Assembly (NCBI RefSeq): GCF_014196495.1 | Contig: NZ_JACIDT010000001.1 | Coordinates: 310,001-374,000, forward strand | Source of the DNA: Sphingobium jiangsuense | GTDB taxonomy: Bacteria > Pseudomonadota > Alphaproteobacteria > Sphingomonadales > Sphingomonadaceae | Reading direction: 5' to 3' | DNA length: 64,000 nucleotides | Shown here: positions 52,329-61,876 of the stretch, piece after piece | How positions within the stretch are numbered: position 1 is the first letter of the stretch | Layout: each line of letters opens with the position of its first letter | The notes under the pieces: generated by a model | Database searches by the model: none | The model's input: only the letters and a program-made list of their open reading frames with translations | Told to the model about the DNA's origin: nothing | Program-made: the position numbers and the translations under genes

Positions 52329-53461
52329 CAGTCGACGTCCTCCACTTCGACCTTCTCGCCGGTCACGCGCTGCGAGAGCGCGGCGGCCATATAGGGGTCG
52401 AGCGCCCCGTCGAGCACATCGTCGGGCGAGGTCGAAACCACGCCGGTGCGCAGGTCCTTCACCATCTGATAGGGTTGCAGCACATAGGAACGGATCTGGT
52501 GGCCCCAGCCGATCTCGGTCTTGGCCTGATATTCGCCGCTGGCCGCCGCCTCGCGCTCGGCCAGTTCCTTCTCGTAGAGGCGCGCCTTCAGCATGTTCAT
52601 CGCGGTGGCGCGGTTCTTGTGCTGCGAGCGGTCGTTCTGGCAGGCGACGATGATGCCGGTCGGCACGTGGGTGATGCGCACCGCCGAATCGGTGGTGTTG
52701 ACGTGCTGCCCGCCCGCGCCCGACGCGCGATAGGTATCGACCTTGAGGTCGGCCGGGTTGATCTCGATATCGATATTGTCGTCGATCACCGGATAGACCC
52801 AGACCGAGGAAAAGCTGGTGTGCCGCCGCGCCGAGCTGTCATAGGGCGAGATGCGCACGAGGCGGTGCACGCCGCTCTCGGTCTTGGCATAGCCATAGGC
52901 GTTCTCGCCCTTGATCAGCAGCGTCGCGGACTTGATGCCCGCCTGCTCGCCCGCCTGATAATCGACTAGCTCCACCTTGTAGCCGCGCTTTTCGGCCCAG
53001 CGCTGGTACATGCGCTGGAGCATCTCCGCCCAGTCCTGGCTTTCGGTGCCGCCCGCGCCCGCATGGATTTCGAGATAGGTGTCGGAGGCGTCCGCCTCAC
53101 CCGCGAGCAGCGCCTTGATCTTGGCGTCGTCCGCCTTGTCGGCCAGTTCGGCGAGCGAGGCCAACGCCTCGTCGGCCATCGCATTGTCGCCCTCTGCGTC
53201 GGCCATCTCGATCAGTTCGACGGTGTCGTTCTTCTCATTCTCGATCGCGCGGGTCGCGGAAATGGCGGCGTCGAGGCGCGTGCGCTCCCGCATCACCTCC
53301 TGCGCCTTCTTCTGGTCGTCCCACAGCGTCGGGTCCTCGACGCGGGCATTCAGCTCGTCGAGGCGGCGCAGCGCGCGGTCCCAGTCGAGAAAGCGCCGCA
53401 GCAGACCGAGCGCCGCATCGATACGATCAACATAGGCTTGCGCTTCTGCGCGCATGGTCAT
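52328..53461 (-). CDS. prfB: Peptide chain release factor 2
   Basis: 377 aa. The GGQ loop is in [20 protein letters not shown] (catalysis of peptidyl-tRNA hydrolysis). The stop-recognition motif, SPF in E. coli, is SPY here ([19 protein letters not shown]). The N-terminal coiled-coil domain is complete, and the frame is continuous, so there is no programmed +1 frameshift as in E. coli prfB. It reads UAA and UGA. It precedes and overlaps a methyltransferase-fold gene. Confidence 0.97.
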   Translation of the reverse strand: MTMRAEAQAYVDRIDAALGLLRRFLDWDRALRRLDELNARVEDPTLWDDQKKAQEVMRERTRLDAAISATRAIENEKNDTVELIEMADAEGDNAMADEALASLAELADKADDAKIKALLAGEADASDTYLEIHAGAGGTESQDWAEMLQRMYQRWAEKRGYKVELVDYQAGEQAGIKSATLLIKGENAYGYAKTESGVHRLVRISPYDSSARRHTSFSSVWVYPVIDDNIDIEINPADLKVDTYRASGAGGQHVNTTDSAVRITHVPTGIIVACQNDRSQHKNRATAMNMLKARLYEKELAEREAAASGEYQAKTEIGWGHQIRSYVLQPYQMVKDLRTGVVSTSPDDVLDGALDPYMAAALSQRVTGEKVEVEDVD

Positions 53462-53528
53462 TCTCCAAAAAACTGCGCCGGCCCGGCTAGCCCTGCCGGA
53501 AAGGCGTTAAAGCAAAAGCCCAGGGCCC

Positions 53529-56093
53529 CTAATATATACCGCCCTCGCGCTGCAAGAAGTCGCTGTCACGGCTGGTCGCCGGGCCGCTGCGATCGCGCGA
53601 GGCGGCGGCCTTTTCCTGCGCCTCGACCTCTTCCTTGCGGATGGTGCGGCGCGGCTCCGTCTCCGGCTTGAACGCTTCCCAGATGATCGCGGGCTTGGCG
53701 TCGTTGGTCGTTGGCCAGGCGCCATAGACGCGCTTGCCGGAGCGGCGATCCACCCGCACCATGCGGATGCCCGGCGGCGCGACGAACGGCGTCTTGGGCA
53801 TGTCCTCCAGAATCGGCGCCATCGCCGCCTTCCAGATCGGCGCGGCGATCCGCCCGCCCTGCGCATAGCCGCCCATCGAGCGCGGCGTGTCGAAACCGAG
53901 ATAGACGCCCGCGACCAGATCGGGCGAGCCGCCGACGAACCAGACGTTGGTCGGGCCGTTGGTGGTGCCGGTCTTGCCGAACAGGGGCCGCTTCAAATCC
54001 GCCAGCACCGTCGCGGTGCCGCGCTGGATCACGCCCTCGGTGATGTGGACGACCTGATAGGCGGTCATCGCGTCCATCGCCTGCCGCCCCTCGGCGCCGA
54101 AGCGCGGCATCGCCTTGCCGTCCCAGTCGGCCGCGTTGCAGCCGTCGCAGGGGCGCCAGTTCTTCGGCCAGATCACCTTGCCGTGCCGGTCCTGCACGAA
54201 ATCCATCACCTTGGGGTCCATCAGGCGGCCATGGTTGGCGAGCGCCGCATAGGCGTTCACCATCTTCTCCACGGTGGTCTCGCCCGCGCCGAGCGCGAAG
54301 GAGAGATAGGGCTGGTAATCGCCGATGCCCATCGCCTTGATGGTGCGCACGACGCGATCCATGCCGGTCTGCGAGGCCGCGCGCACCGTCATCAGGTTGC
54401 GCGACTGCTCGACGCCCCAGCGCATCGTCTGCGCACCAGCGCCGCCGCCGCCGAAATTGCGGAAGCATTTCTGCCCCAGCCGCGCCGACTGCCACACGCA
54501 GAACGGCCCGTCGACGATGATCGTCGCGGGCGTCATCCCGCTGTCGAGTGCGGCCGCATAGACGAAAGGCTTGATCGTGGAGCCGGGCTGGCGCTGCGCC
54601 TGTGTCGCGCGGTTGTAAGAGGAAAGGCGCGCGTCGAAGCCGCCCTGCATCGCATGGATGCGCGCGGTGCGCACCGCCTCCACCACCATGCCGCCGGAAA
54701 TGGCGGGCACGTTGCGCAGCGCATAATTGTCGCCGCCCATCGGCTTGACGAGGATGAGGTCGCCCGGCTTCATGCCGTTGAACGCGGGGCCGCCGATCTT
54801 GCGATAGGGCATCTGCGCCGCCGAGGCGGGCAAGGTGCCGGTGCTGCCGTTGGCGAAGCCGATCTGCGCCGCGCCGCCGGAACGGGACAGCACGATCGCG
54901 ACCTTCCAGTCCTCATATTCCACGCTGATCGAGGACCCGGCGAGGCGCTGCGCCCATTTGTCGTCCATCTCGATCGTGCCGACCGGACCGGACCAGCCAT
55001 GCCCCGCATCATAGCGCAACAGCCCGGCGCGCAGCGCGTCTGCCGCCGATTTCTGGATGCGCGGGTCATAGGGGCTGCGGATCCACAGGCCGCCCGCATA
55101 GACGCTGTTCGGCCCGTCCTTCTCTTCCTCGCCGAAAATGTCGATCAGGCGGCGGCGCACCTCTTCCATATAATAGCCGCCCGACGCCACGTCGCCCCGG
55201 TCGAACAGCGCGCCGCGCTGGCTGATCGTGCCGAGCGGCTGCGCGACCGCCTGCGCATGCTGCGCCTTCGTGATCCAGCCATTTTCCAGCATCGCGCCCA
55301 GCGCCCAGTTGCGCCGCTCGATCGCGCGGGCATAGCCGGACTTGCTTTCGGGGCGGTAATTGGACGGCCCCTTGGGCAGGATCGCCAGATAGGCGATCTC
55401 GTGCAGCTTCAACTCGCCGACATCCTTGCCGAAATAGGCGCGGGACGCCGCCTGCACGCCATAGGCGTTGCGGCCGAGGAAGATCTGGTTGAGGTACAGC
55501 TCCAGTATCTGCTGCTTCGTCATCGCACTTTCCATGCGATAGGCGACGATCATCTCGCGGATCTTGCGGGTGGGCGAATAGGCGTCGCCGGTCAGCAGGT
55601 TCTTCGCGACCTGCTGGGTGATGGTGGACCCGCCCTTGGCCCGCGCGCCGGAGCCGATCTTGCTGACATAATCGAACACCGCGCCCGCCAGGCCGGTGAT
55701 GTCGACGCCATGGTGCGAGAAGAAGGTCTTGTCCTCGGCCGCCAGATAGGCGCGGATGAGCAGCGGCGGATAATCGTCATATTGCAGCTGCACGCGCCGC
55801 TCGCGGGCATAGCTGTATATGGGCTCGCCGTTGACGTCGCGCACGACGCTGGGCAGCGCCGGTTCATAGTCGGCGAGCGCCGCCCCGTCGGGCAGGTCGC
55901 GCGCGAAGATGATCCAGAACGCGCCCAGTGCGACGACGAGGGCGCCCAGCGCCAGCACGCCGCGCCGCACCCATGGCTTCTGCCACGAAGTGCGCCACAG
56001 ATGCGCGAAGCGCCTGCCGGCTTCCCCGGCTTGCCGCGTTGCGCGATAGGTGAACTGCTCCTGCCGGGGCGATCCGTTGTCGTTCTGCTCCAT
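53529..56093 (-). CDS. mrcA: Class A penicillin-binding protein 1A
   Basis: 854 aa from ATG 56093 (MEQNDNGSPRQ). A membrane segment lies at about residues 47-67. The glycosyltransferase domain shows AYLAAEDKTFFSHHGVD and KGGSTITQQVAKNLLTGDAY. The transpeptidase has the serine in PGSTIKPFVYAAALDSGM, SRN in VEQSRNLMTVRA and LFGKTGTTNGPTNVWFVGG. The OB-fold insert seen in PBP1A proteins lies between (PVGTIEMDDKWAQRLA to DLILVKPMGGDNYALR). The C-terminal tail is charged and disordered. It polymerises and cross-links peptidoglycan. The amidase gene follows upstream on the same strand. Confidence 0.96.
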   Translation of the reverse strand: MEQNDNGSPRQEQFTYRATRQAGEAGRRFAHLWRTSWQKPWVRRGVLALGALVVALGAFWIIFARDLPDGAALADYEPALPSVVRDVNGEPIYSYARERRVQLQYDDYPPLLIRAYLAAEDKTFFSHHGVDITGLAGAVFDYVSKIGSGARAKGGSTITQQVAKNLLTGDAYSPTRKIREMIVAYRMESAMTKQQILELYLNQIFLGRNAYGVQAASRAYFGKDVGELKLHEIAYLAILPKGPSNYRPESKSGYARAIERRNWALGAMLENGWITKAQHAQAVAQPLGTISQRGALFDRGDVASGGYYMEEVRRRLIDIFGEEEKDGPNSVYAGGLWIRSPYDPRIQKSAADALRAGLLRYDAGHGWSGPVGTIEMDDKWAQRLAGSSISVEYEDWKVAIVLSRSGGAAQIGFANGSTGTLPASAAQMPYRKIGGPAFNGMKPGDLILVKPMGGDNYALRNVPAISGGMVVEAVRTARIHAMQGGFDARLSSYNRATQAQRQPGSTIKPFVYAAALDSGMTPATIIVDGPFCVWQSARLGQKCFRNFGGGGAGAQTMRWGVEQSRNLMTVRAASQTGMDRVVRTIKAMGIGDYQPYLSFALGAGETTVEKMVNAYAALANHGRLMDPKVMDFVQDRHGKVIWPKNWRPCDGCNAADWDGKAMPRFGAEGRQAMDAMTAYQVVHITEGVIQRGTATVLADLKRPLFGKTGTTNGPTNVWFVGGSPDLVAGVYLGFDTPRSMGGYAQGGRIAAPIWKAAMAPILEDMPKTPFVAPPGIRMVRVDRRSGKRVYGAWPTTNDAKPAIIWEAFKPETEPRRTIRKEEVEAQEKAAASRDRSGPATSRDSDFLQREGGIY

Positions 56094-56171
56094 CACGGCA
56101 TCGCTCTAGGAGAATATGAGGCCCTTGGCCAGTGTTTCCGCGACGGGCCGCTCCCGCTCCCGGCCCCGCCT

Positions 56172-57047
56172 TCAGGGCTGGGCGGAGCGCCGCGCGAAAT
56201 AGACGCCCACCGCCTGCGCGATGCCCTGCGCCACCTTGTCGCGGCCTTCGGGCGTCGCCAGTTGCGCGGCGTCGGCGGCGCTGGTGATGTAGCCCGCCTC
56301 GAACAGCACCGAGGGGATGTCCGGCGCCTTCAGCACGATCAGCGAGGCGAAGCGGTGATAGCGGCCGCGAAAGCGGATATAGGGCGAGGCCTCGCGATAG
56401 AGCAGCTCGGCGAAATTGCTGGAAAGCGTCATCGCCTGCCGCTGCGACAGGTCGATCAGGATCGAGGAGACGGAGCCGCTCTGGTCGCCGATCGCGATGC
56501 CGTTGATGATGTCGGACCGGTTTTCCCGCGCGGCGAGCCGGGCGGCCTCGCGGTCGGAGGCGGTTTCCGACAGGGTGTAGATGGTCGCCCCCTGCGCGTC
56601 GGCGCTGTCGGCGGCGTCGGCGTGGAGCGAGATGAACAGGTCCGCCCCCATGCGCCGCGCCAGCTCATAGCGTTCCTGAAGGCTCAGATAACTGTCGTCC
56701 TCCCGCGTCAGCGCGACGCGCACGCGCCCCTGCGCGGCCACCCTGTCGCGCACCGCCTTCGCCAGCGCGAGCGTCACGTCCTTTTCGCGCAGCTTGCGAT
56801 CCTCGTTGATCGCGCCGGGATCATGGCCGCCATGGCCGGGGTCGATCACCACCAGCGGCCGCGAGCGGTCGGCGGGACCGGCGATCGGCGGCAGCTTCCC
56901 GCCGCCGGAGGCGGGCGGAATCGGCACGGTGATGCTGTGCGTGTGGCGCGGCGGCCGCGCATAGGCCGCGCTGTCACCTCCTGCGGCGGTCCCCGATACG
57001 AACCCCGCCGCAAGCAGGGCCGGCGCAAGCGCGATGAAAAACAGCAT
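56172..57047 (-). CDS. N-acetylmuramoyl-L-alanine amidase (Amidase_3)
   Basis: 291 aa. A signal peptide (residues 1-22, ALAPALLAAGFVSGTAA) is followed by a proline-rich linker. The catalytic domain has VVIDPGHGGHDPGAINE (first zinc histidine), LREKDVTLALAKAVRDRV (glutamate ligand), LFISLHADAADSADAQGATI (second histidine) and VLFEAGYITSAADAAQLATP (general base glutamate). It resembles AmiC-type enzymes but without an AMIN domain. It splits septal peptidoglycan in the periplasm. It lies about 80 bp upstream of the PBP1A gene, on the same strand. Confidence 0.93.
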   Translation of the reverse strand: MLFFIALAPALLAAGFVSGTAAGGDSAAYARPPRHTHSITVPIPPASGGGKLPPIAGPADRSRPLVVIDPGHGGHDPGAINEDRKLREKDVTLALAKAVRDRVAAQGRVRVALTREDDSYLSLQERYELARRMGADLFISLHADAADSADAQGATIYTLSETASDREAARLAARENRSDIINGIAIGDQSGSVSSILIDLSQRQAMTLSSNFAELLYREASPYIRFRGRYHRFASLIVLKAPDIPSVLFEAGYITSAADAAQLATPEGRDKVAQGIAQAVGVYFARRSAQP

Positions 57048-57546
57048 ATCCCGGTTTTCCGCCCCGATCTCCCCAGTCCCTCAACCGGAATAACCGGATT
57101 TTCCGTAAAGAGAAGAACTTGTGATCGGAACGGGCGAACAAAAAATGGCGCGGCCTGTTGCCCCCCCGTGTCACAGGTGCTAGCCATGAAGGGCGCTTCT
57201 TTGTCCCCCCACAGGTAAGGCACGATAGGCGCATCCCCGTCGCGAGGGGTCCGGCCCGCCGGAAACTCGCTTGTTTCAACAGGTTGACGTTGCATGAGGC
57301 ATTTTCCCCGATCACTCCAAGGCCCCGAAGGCGGCCTTGTCGCGTGGTCGGCGCATAGCGGTTCCGGCATGATGGCCGGCCATGCCCCTGCAGCAGACAC
57401 GAACTTTTCCAACATTTTCGACCCCATCCGTCTTAACCGGGCCTGTCCCCCGCCCGCGCGCCACGCGCAGCGGAACACAGCGCCCCCTGACAATCGCGCG
57501 GACAGCCGACCCTGTGTCCGGCCCTTCCGCGCCCGGAGTATAATGA
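57048..57546. other. Divergent promoter region and long rne leader
   Basis: 500 bp between the divergent amidase and rne genes, with no supported ORF. It holds the palindrome ATGGCCGGCCAT (57372-57383) within the would-be rne leader and a direct repeat AACCGGAATAACCGG near 57085. The position suits promoters for both genes, but I see no clear -35/-10 pair. A long leader is consistent with RNase E autoregulation, which elsewhere uses 5'-UTR hairpins. Confidence 0.5.
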
Positions 57547-60363
57547 ATGACCATGCGTATGCTGATCGATGCGCGCCACCGGGAGGAAACCCGTGTCGCC
57601 GTCGTCAAGGGAAACCGAATCGAGGAATTTGATTTCGAATCCGAAGAGCACAAGCAGCTCAAGGGGAATATCTATCTGGCCAAGGTGACGCGGGTCGAAC
57701 CCTCGTTGCAGGCGGCGTTCGTCGATTATGGCGGCAACCGCCACGGCTTCCTCGCCTTTTCCGAAATCCACCCGGATTATTACCAGATCCCGCGCGAGGA
57801 TCGCGAGGCCCTGCTGCGCGAAGAGGCGGAGCACGCCGCCGAGGAAGCCGCGCTGCGCGAGGAAGCGGCCGAGGAGCATGCGAGCGACGAGCCTTCGTCC
57901 GACGACAATGTCGAGGACGTGCCCGCGATCGGCGCGGAGGGCGAGGAGGAGCAGCCCCAGCAGGGCCGCCGCCGCGCCAGCGCCAATGACGATCAGGCCG
58001 ACGAGCTGCGCCGCAAGCGCATGTCGCTGCGCCGCCGCTACAAGATTCAGGACGTCATCAAGCGCCGCCAGGTGCTGCTGATCCAGGTCGTGAAGGAAGA
58101 GCGCGGCAACAAGGGCGCGGCGCTGACCACCTATCTCAGCCTCGCGGGCCGCTATTGCGTGCTGATGCCCAACACCAGCCATGGCGGCGGCATTTCGCGC
58201 AAGATTTCCAACGCGGCGGACCGCAAGCGGCTGAAGTCGATCATCGCCGACATGAAGCTGCCCGCGACCATGGGCTGCATCGTCCGCACCGCGGGCCTTC
58301 AGCGCACCCGCACCGAGATCAAGCGCGACTTCGACTATCTCGCCCGGCTGTGGGACGAGATTCGCGAAAAGACGCTGAGCAGCTCCGCCCCCGCGCTGAT
58401 CCATAACGACAGCGACCTCATCAAGCGCGCGATCCGCGACATCTATAATCGCGAGATCGAGGAGGTGCTGGTCGAGGGCGAGGACGGCTATCGCGCCGCC
58501 AAGGATTTCATGAAGCTGCTGATGCCCAGCCATGCGCGGCGGGTGAAGCAATATTCCGACGCGGTATCGCTGTTCCAGCGCTTCGGCGTCGAGGATCAGC
58601 TCGCGGCCATGTATCATCCGGTCGTGCAGCTGAAATCGGGCGGCTATCTGGTCATCAACCCGACCGAGGCTTTGGTGTCGATCGACATCAACTCCGGCCG
58701 CTCCACCCGCGAGCACGGGATCGAGCAGACGGCGGTGGCAACCAATCTGGAAGCCGCGCGGGAAATCGCACGCCAGCTGCGCCTGCGCGACATGGCGGGC
58801 CTCGTCGTCATCGACTTCATCGACATGGAGAACAACTCCAACATCCGCAAGGTCGAGAAGGCGATGAAGGAAGCGCTGAAGGACGACCGCGCGCGCATCC
58901 AGGTCGGTCGCATCTCCGGCTTCGGCCTGATGGAGATGAGCCGCCAGCGCCTGCGCACCGGCGTGCTGGAAGCCTCCACCAAGGTCTGCCCGCATTGCGA
59001 GGGCACCGGCCTCGTCCGCACCGCGTCGTCGGCGGGCCTTTCCGCGCTGCGCATGCTGGAAGAGGAAGCCGCGCGCGGCAAGGGCAGCGTCATCACGCTG
59101 CGCGCCAGCCAGGAAGCGGCCTTCTACGTCCTCAACAACAAGCGCCGCGAAATCGACGAGATCGAGCAGCGCTACGGCGTCACCATCTCCATCCTGCCCG
59201 ACGGCGAGATCGAGGGCGCGCGCATGTCGGTCGAGGCCAGCGGCCCACGCCCGACCCGCGTGGTCGAATATGCGCCGATCGTCGACGAGGACGAGGATGA
59301 CGCCGCCCTTCCCGCCGAAGAAATCGACGAGGAGGAAGGCGAAGCCTTCGCCGAGGACCGCAATGGCGAGGATCGCGAAGACCGCGAGGGCGGACGTCGC
59401 CGTCGCCGTCGCCGTCGCCGTCGTGGCGGGCGCCGCGAGGATGGCGAGGACGCGGGCCACGCGCACCGGGCGGATGAGGATCATGGCGAGGACGAGGACG
59501 CCGAGGCCATTGCCGCAGATGCCGAAGCCGAGGGCGAGGCCGAAGCGGGTGACGTTGTAGGCGAGGCCGGCGAAGAAGGCGCGGGCGAAGGCAAGCGCCG
59601 CAGCCGTCGCGGCCGTCGCGGTGGCCGTCGCCGTCGCGGTGAGAATGGCGAAGAGGCCGAGACTGCCGAGGCCATTGAGGCCACGGAAGGCGAGGCCGCC
59701 CCGGCTGACGACGAGGAAGTCTCCGAAGCCGTTCCGGCCGTGGAAAGCGCCGAGGCTGCCGAAGCCGAAGCGGCCCCGGCCATGGAGGAAGCCGCCGAGG
59801 AAGCGGCGCCCAAGGCGCGCCGACGCCCCCGCGCCCGCAAGGCGGCGGCTGCCCCTGCCGCCGAAGAGGCCGCGCCTTCCGTCGAAGCGGAAGCGGTGAC
59901 CGCCGAGCCGGTGGAAACCCCGGCGGAAGCCGAAGCCGCGCCCGCCGAGGAAGCGGCCAAGCCGAAGCCCAAGCGCACGCGCCGCAAAAAGGCCGATGTG
60001 GAGGCCGAGGCCGCCGCAGCCGCCACCCCGGCGGAAGCGGCAGCGGAAGCTCCGGCCGAAGCCGCGCCGGCCAAGCCGAAGCGTACCCGCCGCAAGAAGG
60101 CCGAGGTCGAAGCCGAGGCCGCGCCCGAAGTCGCGACCGAAGCCGAAGCCGAAGCCGCGCCGGTCGAAGCGGCTCCCGCTCCCGCCCCATCCACCCCTGC
60201 GGAAGATGTGGACGCGGAAGGGGAAGCGCTTCCCGCCGCCAATGCGGATGTCGTGCCCCCCGCCGAGGTGGTGGAAACCGATGCCCCCGGCGAAGGCGAA
60301 ACCGAGGAAAGCGACGGCCAGCCGCCGCGCCGGGGATGGTGGCAGCGCACGTTCGGAGCGTGA
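57547..60363 (+). CDS. rne: Ribonuclease E
   Basis: 938 aa from ATG 57547, with GGAG eight bases upstream. The N-terminal RNase H-like and S1 region begins MLIDARHREETRVAVV and has GNIYLAKVTRVEPSLQAAFV. The S1 domain has a long acidic insertion (EEAEHAAEEAALREEAAEEH), usual in alphaproteobacteria. The DNase I-like catalytic part shows YLVINPTEALVSIDINSGRS and DMAGLVVIDFIDMENNSN. The zinc-link is CPHCEGTGLVRT. The C-terminal 350 residues are low-complexity, alternating arginine-rich (RRRRRRRRRRGG) and acidic, with two copies of KPKRTRRKKA. It starts mRNA decay and processes rRNA. Confidence 0.97.
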   Translation: MTMRMLIDARHREETRVAVVKGNRIEEFDFESEEHKQLKGNIYLAKVTRVEPSLQAAFVDYGGNRHGFLAFSEIHPDYYQIPREDREALLREEAEHAAEEAALREEAAEEHASDEPSSDDNVEDVPAIGAEGEEEQPQQGRRRASANDDQADELRRKRMSLRRRYKIQDVIKRRQVLLIQVVKEERGNKGAALTTYLSLAGRYCVLMPNTSHGGGISRKISNAADRKRLKSIIADMKLPATMGCIVRTAGLQRTRTEIKRDFDYLARLWDEIREKTLSSSAPALIHNDSDLIKRAIRDIYNREIEEVLVEGEDGYRAAKDFMKLLMPSHARRVKQYSDAVSLFQRFGVEDQLAAMYHPVVQLKSGGYLVINPTEALVSIDINSGRSTREHGIEQTAVATNLEAAREIARQLRLRDMAGLVVIDFIDMENNSNIRKVEKAMKEALKDDRARIQVGRISGFGLMEMSRQRLRTGVLEASTKVCPHCEGTGLVRTASSAGLSALRMLEEEAARGKGSVITLRASQEAAFYVLNNKRREIDEIEQRYGVTISILPDGEIEGARMSVEASGPRPTRVVEYAPIVDEDEDDAALPAEEIDEEEGEAFAEDRNGEDREDREGGRRRRRRRRRRGGRREDGEDAGHAHRADEDHGEDEDAEAIAADAEAEGEAEAGDVVGEAGEEGAGEGKRRSRRGRRGGRRRRGENGEEAETAEAIEATEGEAAPADDEEVSEAVPAVESAEAAEAEAAPAMEEAAEEAAPKARRRPRARKAAAAPAAEEAAPSVEAEAVTAEPVETPAEAEAAPAEEAAKPKPKRTRRKKADVEAEAAAAATPAEAAAEAPAEAAPAKPKRTRRKKAEVEAEAAPEVATEAEAEAAPVEAAPAPAPSTPAEDVDAEGEALPAANADVVPPAEVVETDAPGEGETEESDGQPPRRGWWQRTFGA

Positions 60364-60397
60364 CGCGGGCGCCCTGTCGCGCGTCCCGTCCTTTCAC

Positions 60398-60426
60398 CCG
60401 CCTTCCGCGCCCGGCGCGGGAGGCGG
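60398..60426 (+). terminator. Strong GC hairpin after rne
   Basis: CCGCCTTCCGCGCC (60398-60411) and GGCGCGGGAGGCGG (60413-60426) can pair over about 13 bp with a single wobble. It is 35 bp after the rne stop. No T-run follows, so Rho-independent action is uncertain; it may protect the rne message end. Confidence 0.45.
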
Positions 60427-60481
60427 AGGACAGCTTCCGCCCGTCATCGGCCGTTCAGCCGCGATCGGGCAAGGAGGGCTG

Positions 60482-61876
60482 ATGCGCAGGGCGTTTCCCT
60501 CCTCCCGCTTGCGCGCGGGCGCGGCCATGGCTGCACTGCGCCGCGCGCTGACGCTGCTGGTGCTCGCCGCCGCGCTGCTGGCCCGGCCCGCCATGGCCCA
60601 GCAGATATTGCGCGACGCCGAGACCGAGGCGTTCCTCAACGACATTTCCGCCCCGCTCATCAAGGCGGCGGGGCTGGACCCGCGCAACGCGCAGGTGCTG
60701 CTGATCAACGACCCGGAAATCAACGCCTTCGTCGCGGGCGGGCAGATCGTCTGGATCCATTCCGGCCTGTTCATCGCCGCCGACAATCTCAACCAGATGC
60801 AGGGCGTGATCGCCCATGAACTCGGCCATATCGAGGGCGGCCACATCATCCGCTCGTCGGAGGGGATAAAGACCGCGACCGGCATCACCCTCGTCTCGCT
60901 GCTGCTGGGCGCGGCGGCGATGGCGGCGGGCGGCGGCGAGGCGGGCATGGGCATCATGGCCGCCGGGCAGCAGGCGGCGATGGGCAAGTTTCTCGCCTTT
61001 TCGCGCACGCAGGAATCGAGCGCCGACCTTGCGGGCGCGCGCTACCTCAGCAAGGCGGGGATCAGCGGCAAGGGCAGCCTCGAATTCTTCAAGAAGCTGC
61101 AAAATCAGGAATATCGCCTCGCCATCCCGCAGGACGACAGCTACGGCCGCACCCACCCGCTGTCGGGCGAGCGCATCGCCGTGCTGCGCGATGTCTACGA
61201 GCCCGACCCGGCGTGGAACGCGAAGACGCCGCCGGAACTGGAGGAACGCTTCCAGCGCATCAAGGCGAAGCTGTTCGGCTTCGTGTCCGACCCGCAGCAG
61301 ACGATGCGCACCTACCCGGACAGCGACCGGTCGATCCCGGCCCATTATGCGCGCGCCTATGCCTGGCACAAGGCCGCCTATCCCGACAAGGCGACGGCGG
61401 AAGCCCAGGCGCTGCTGCAAATGAAGCCGCACGACCCCTATTTCCTGGAACTGGACGGACAGATATTGCTGGAAAACGGCCGCCCGGCCGAAGCGATCGC
61501 GCCGCTGCGCGAGGCGGTGCGGCTGACCAACAATCAGCCGCTGATCGCGGTGCTGCTGGGCCATGCGCTGATCGCGACCGAGGACAGCGCCCATTTCGCC
61601 GAGGCGGAGCAGGTGCTGCGCGCGGCGGTCGCCAAGGACAGGAACAATCCCTTCGCCTGGTATCAGCTCGGCGTCGTCTATGAACGGCGTGGCGATCAGG
61701 CGCGCGCCGCGCTCGCCACGGCGGAGCGCTATTCGCTGCAAGGACAGCAGGAACTGGCGCTGCGCAGCGCCGAGGCCGCGATGGCGGGCATCCCCGAAGG
61801 CACCAGCGACTATCTGCGCGCGCAGGATATCGCGATGGCCGCGCGCGGCATGTTGAGCAAGAAGAAGAAAAGATGA
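60482..61876 (+). CDS. Periplasmic M48-family metalloprotease with TPR region (BepA-like)
   Basis: 464 aa from ATG 60482, with AAGGAGG five bases upstream. A signal sequence (ALTLLVLAAALLARPAMA) ends near residue 39. The M48 zinc motif is HELGH (112-116), with the third ligand in RTQESSADLAGARYLSKAG. The C-terminal half has TPR-like repeats (HYARAYAWHKAAYPDKATAE, RPAEAIAPLREAVRLTN). This matches the BepA/YfgC layout, which helps quality control of outer-membrane proteins. It overlaps a DsbA-like gene, an appropriate partner for envelope folding. Confidence 0.9.
   Translation: MRRAFPSSRLRAGAAMAALRRALTLLVLAAALLARPAMAQQILRDAETEAFLNDISAPLIKAAGLDPRNAQVLLINDPEINAFVAGGQIVWIHSGLFIAADNLNQMQGVIAHELGHIEGGHIIRSSEGIKTATGITLVSLLLGAAAMAAGGGEAGMGIMAAGQQAAMGKFLAFSRTQESSADLAGARYLSKAGISGKGSLEFFKKLQNQEYRLAIPQDDSYGRTHPLSGERIAVLRDVYEPDPAWNAKTPPELEERFQRIKAKLFGFVSDPQQTMRTYPDSDRSIPAHYARAYAWHKAAYPDKATAEAQALLQMKPHDPYFLELDGQILLENGRPAEAIAPLREAVRLTNNQPLIAVLLGHALIATEDSAHFAEAEQVLRAAVAKDRNNPFAWYQLGVVYERRGDQARAALATAERYSLQGQQELALRSAEAAMAGIPEGTSDYLRAQDIAMAARGMLSKKKKR

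Noticed and set aside
53380..53461. Possible programmed frameshift in prfB
   Set aside because: The reading frame is continuous from ATG 53461 through the GGQ motif; no in-frame TGA near codon 25 exists.
54045..57218. 1057-codon open frame antisense to PBP1A and the amidase
   Set aside because: Same reason; catalytic motifs of both enzymes are on the minus strand.
57433..59484. 683-codon frame antisense to rne
   Set aside because: Shadow of the RNase E gene.
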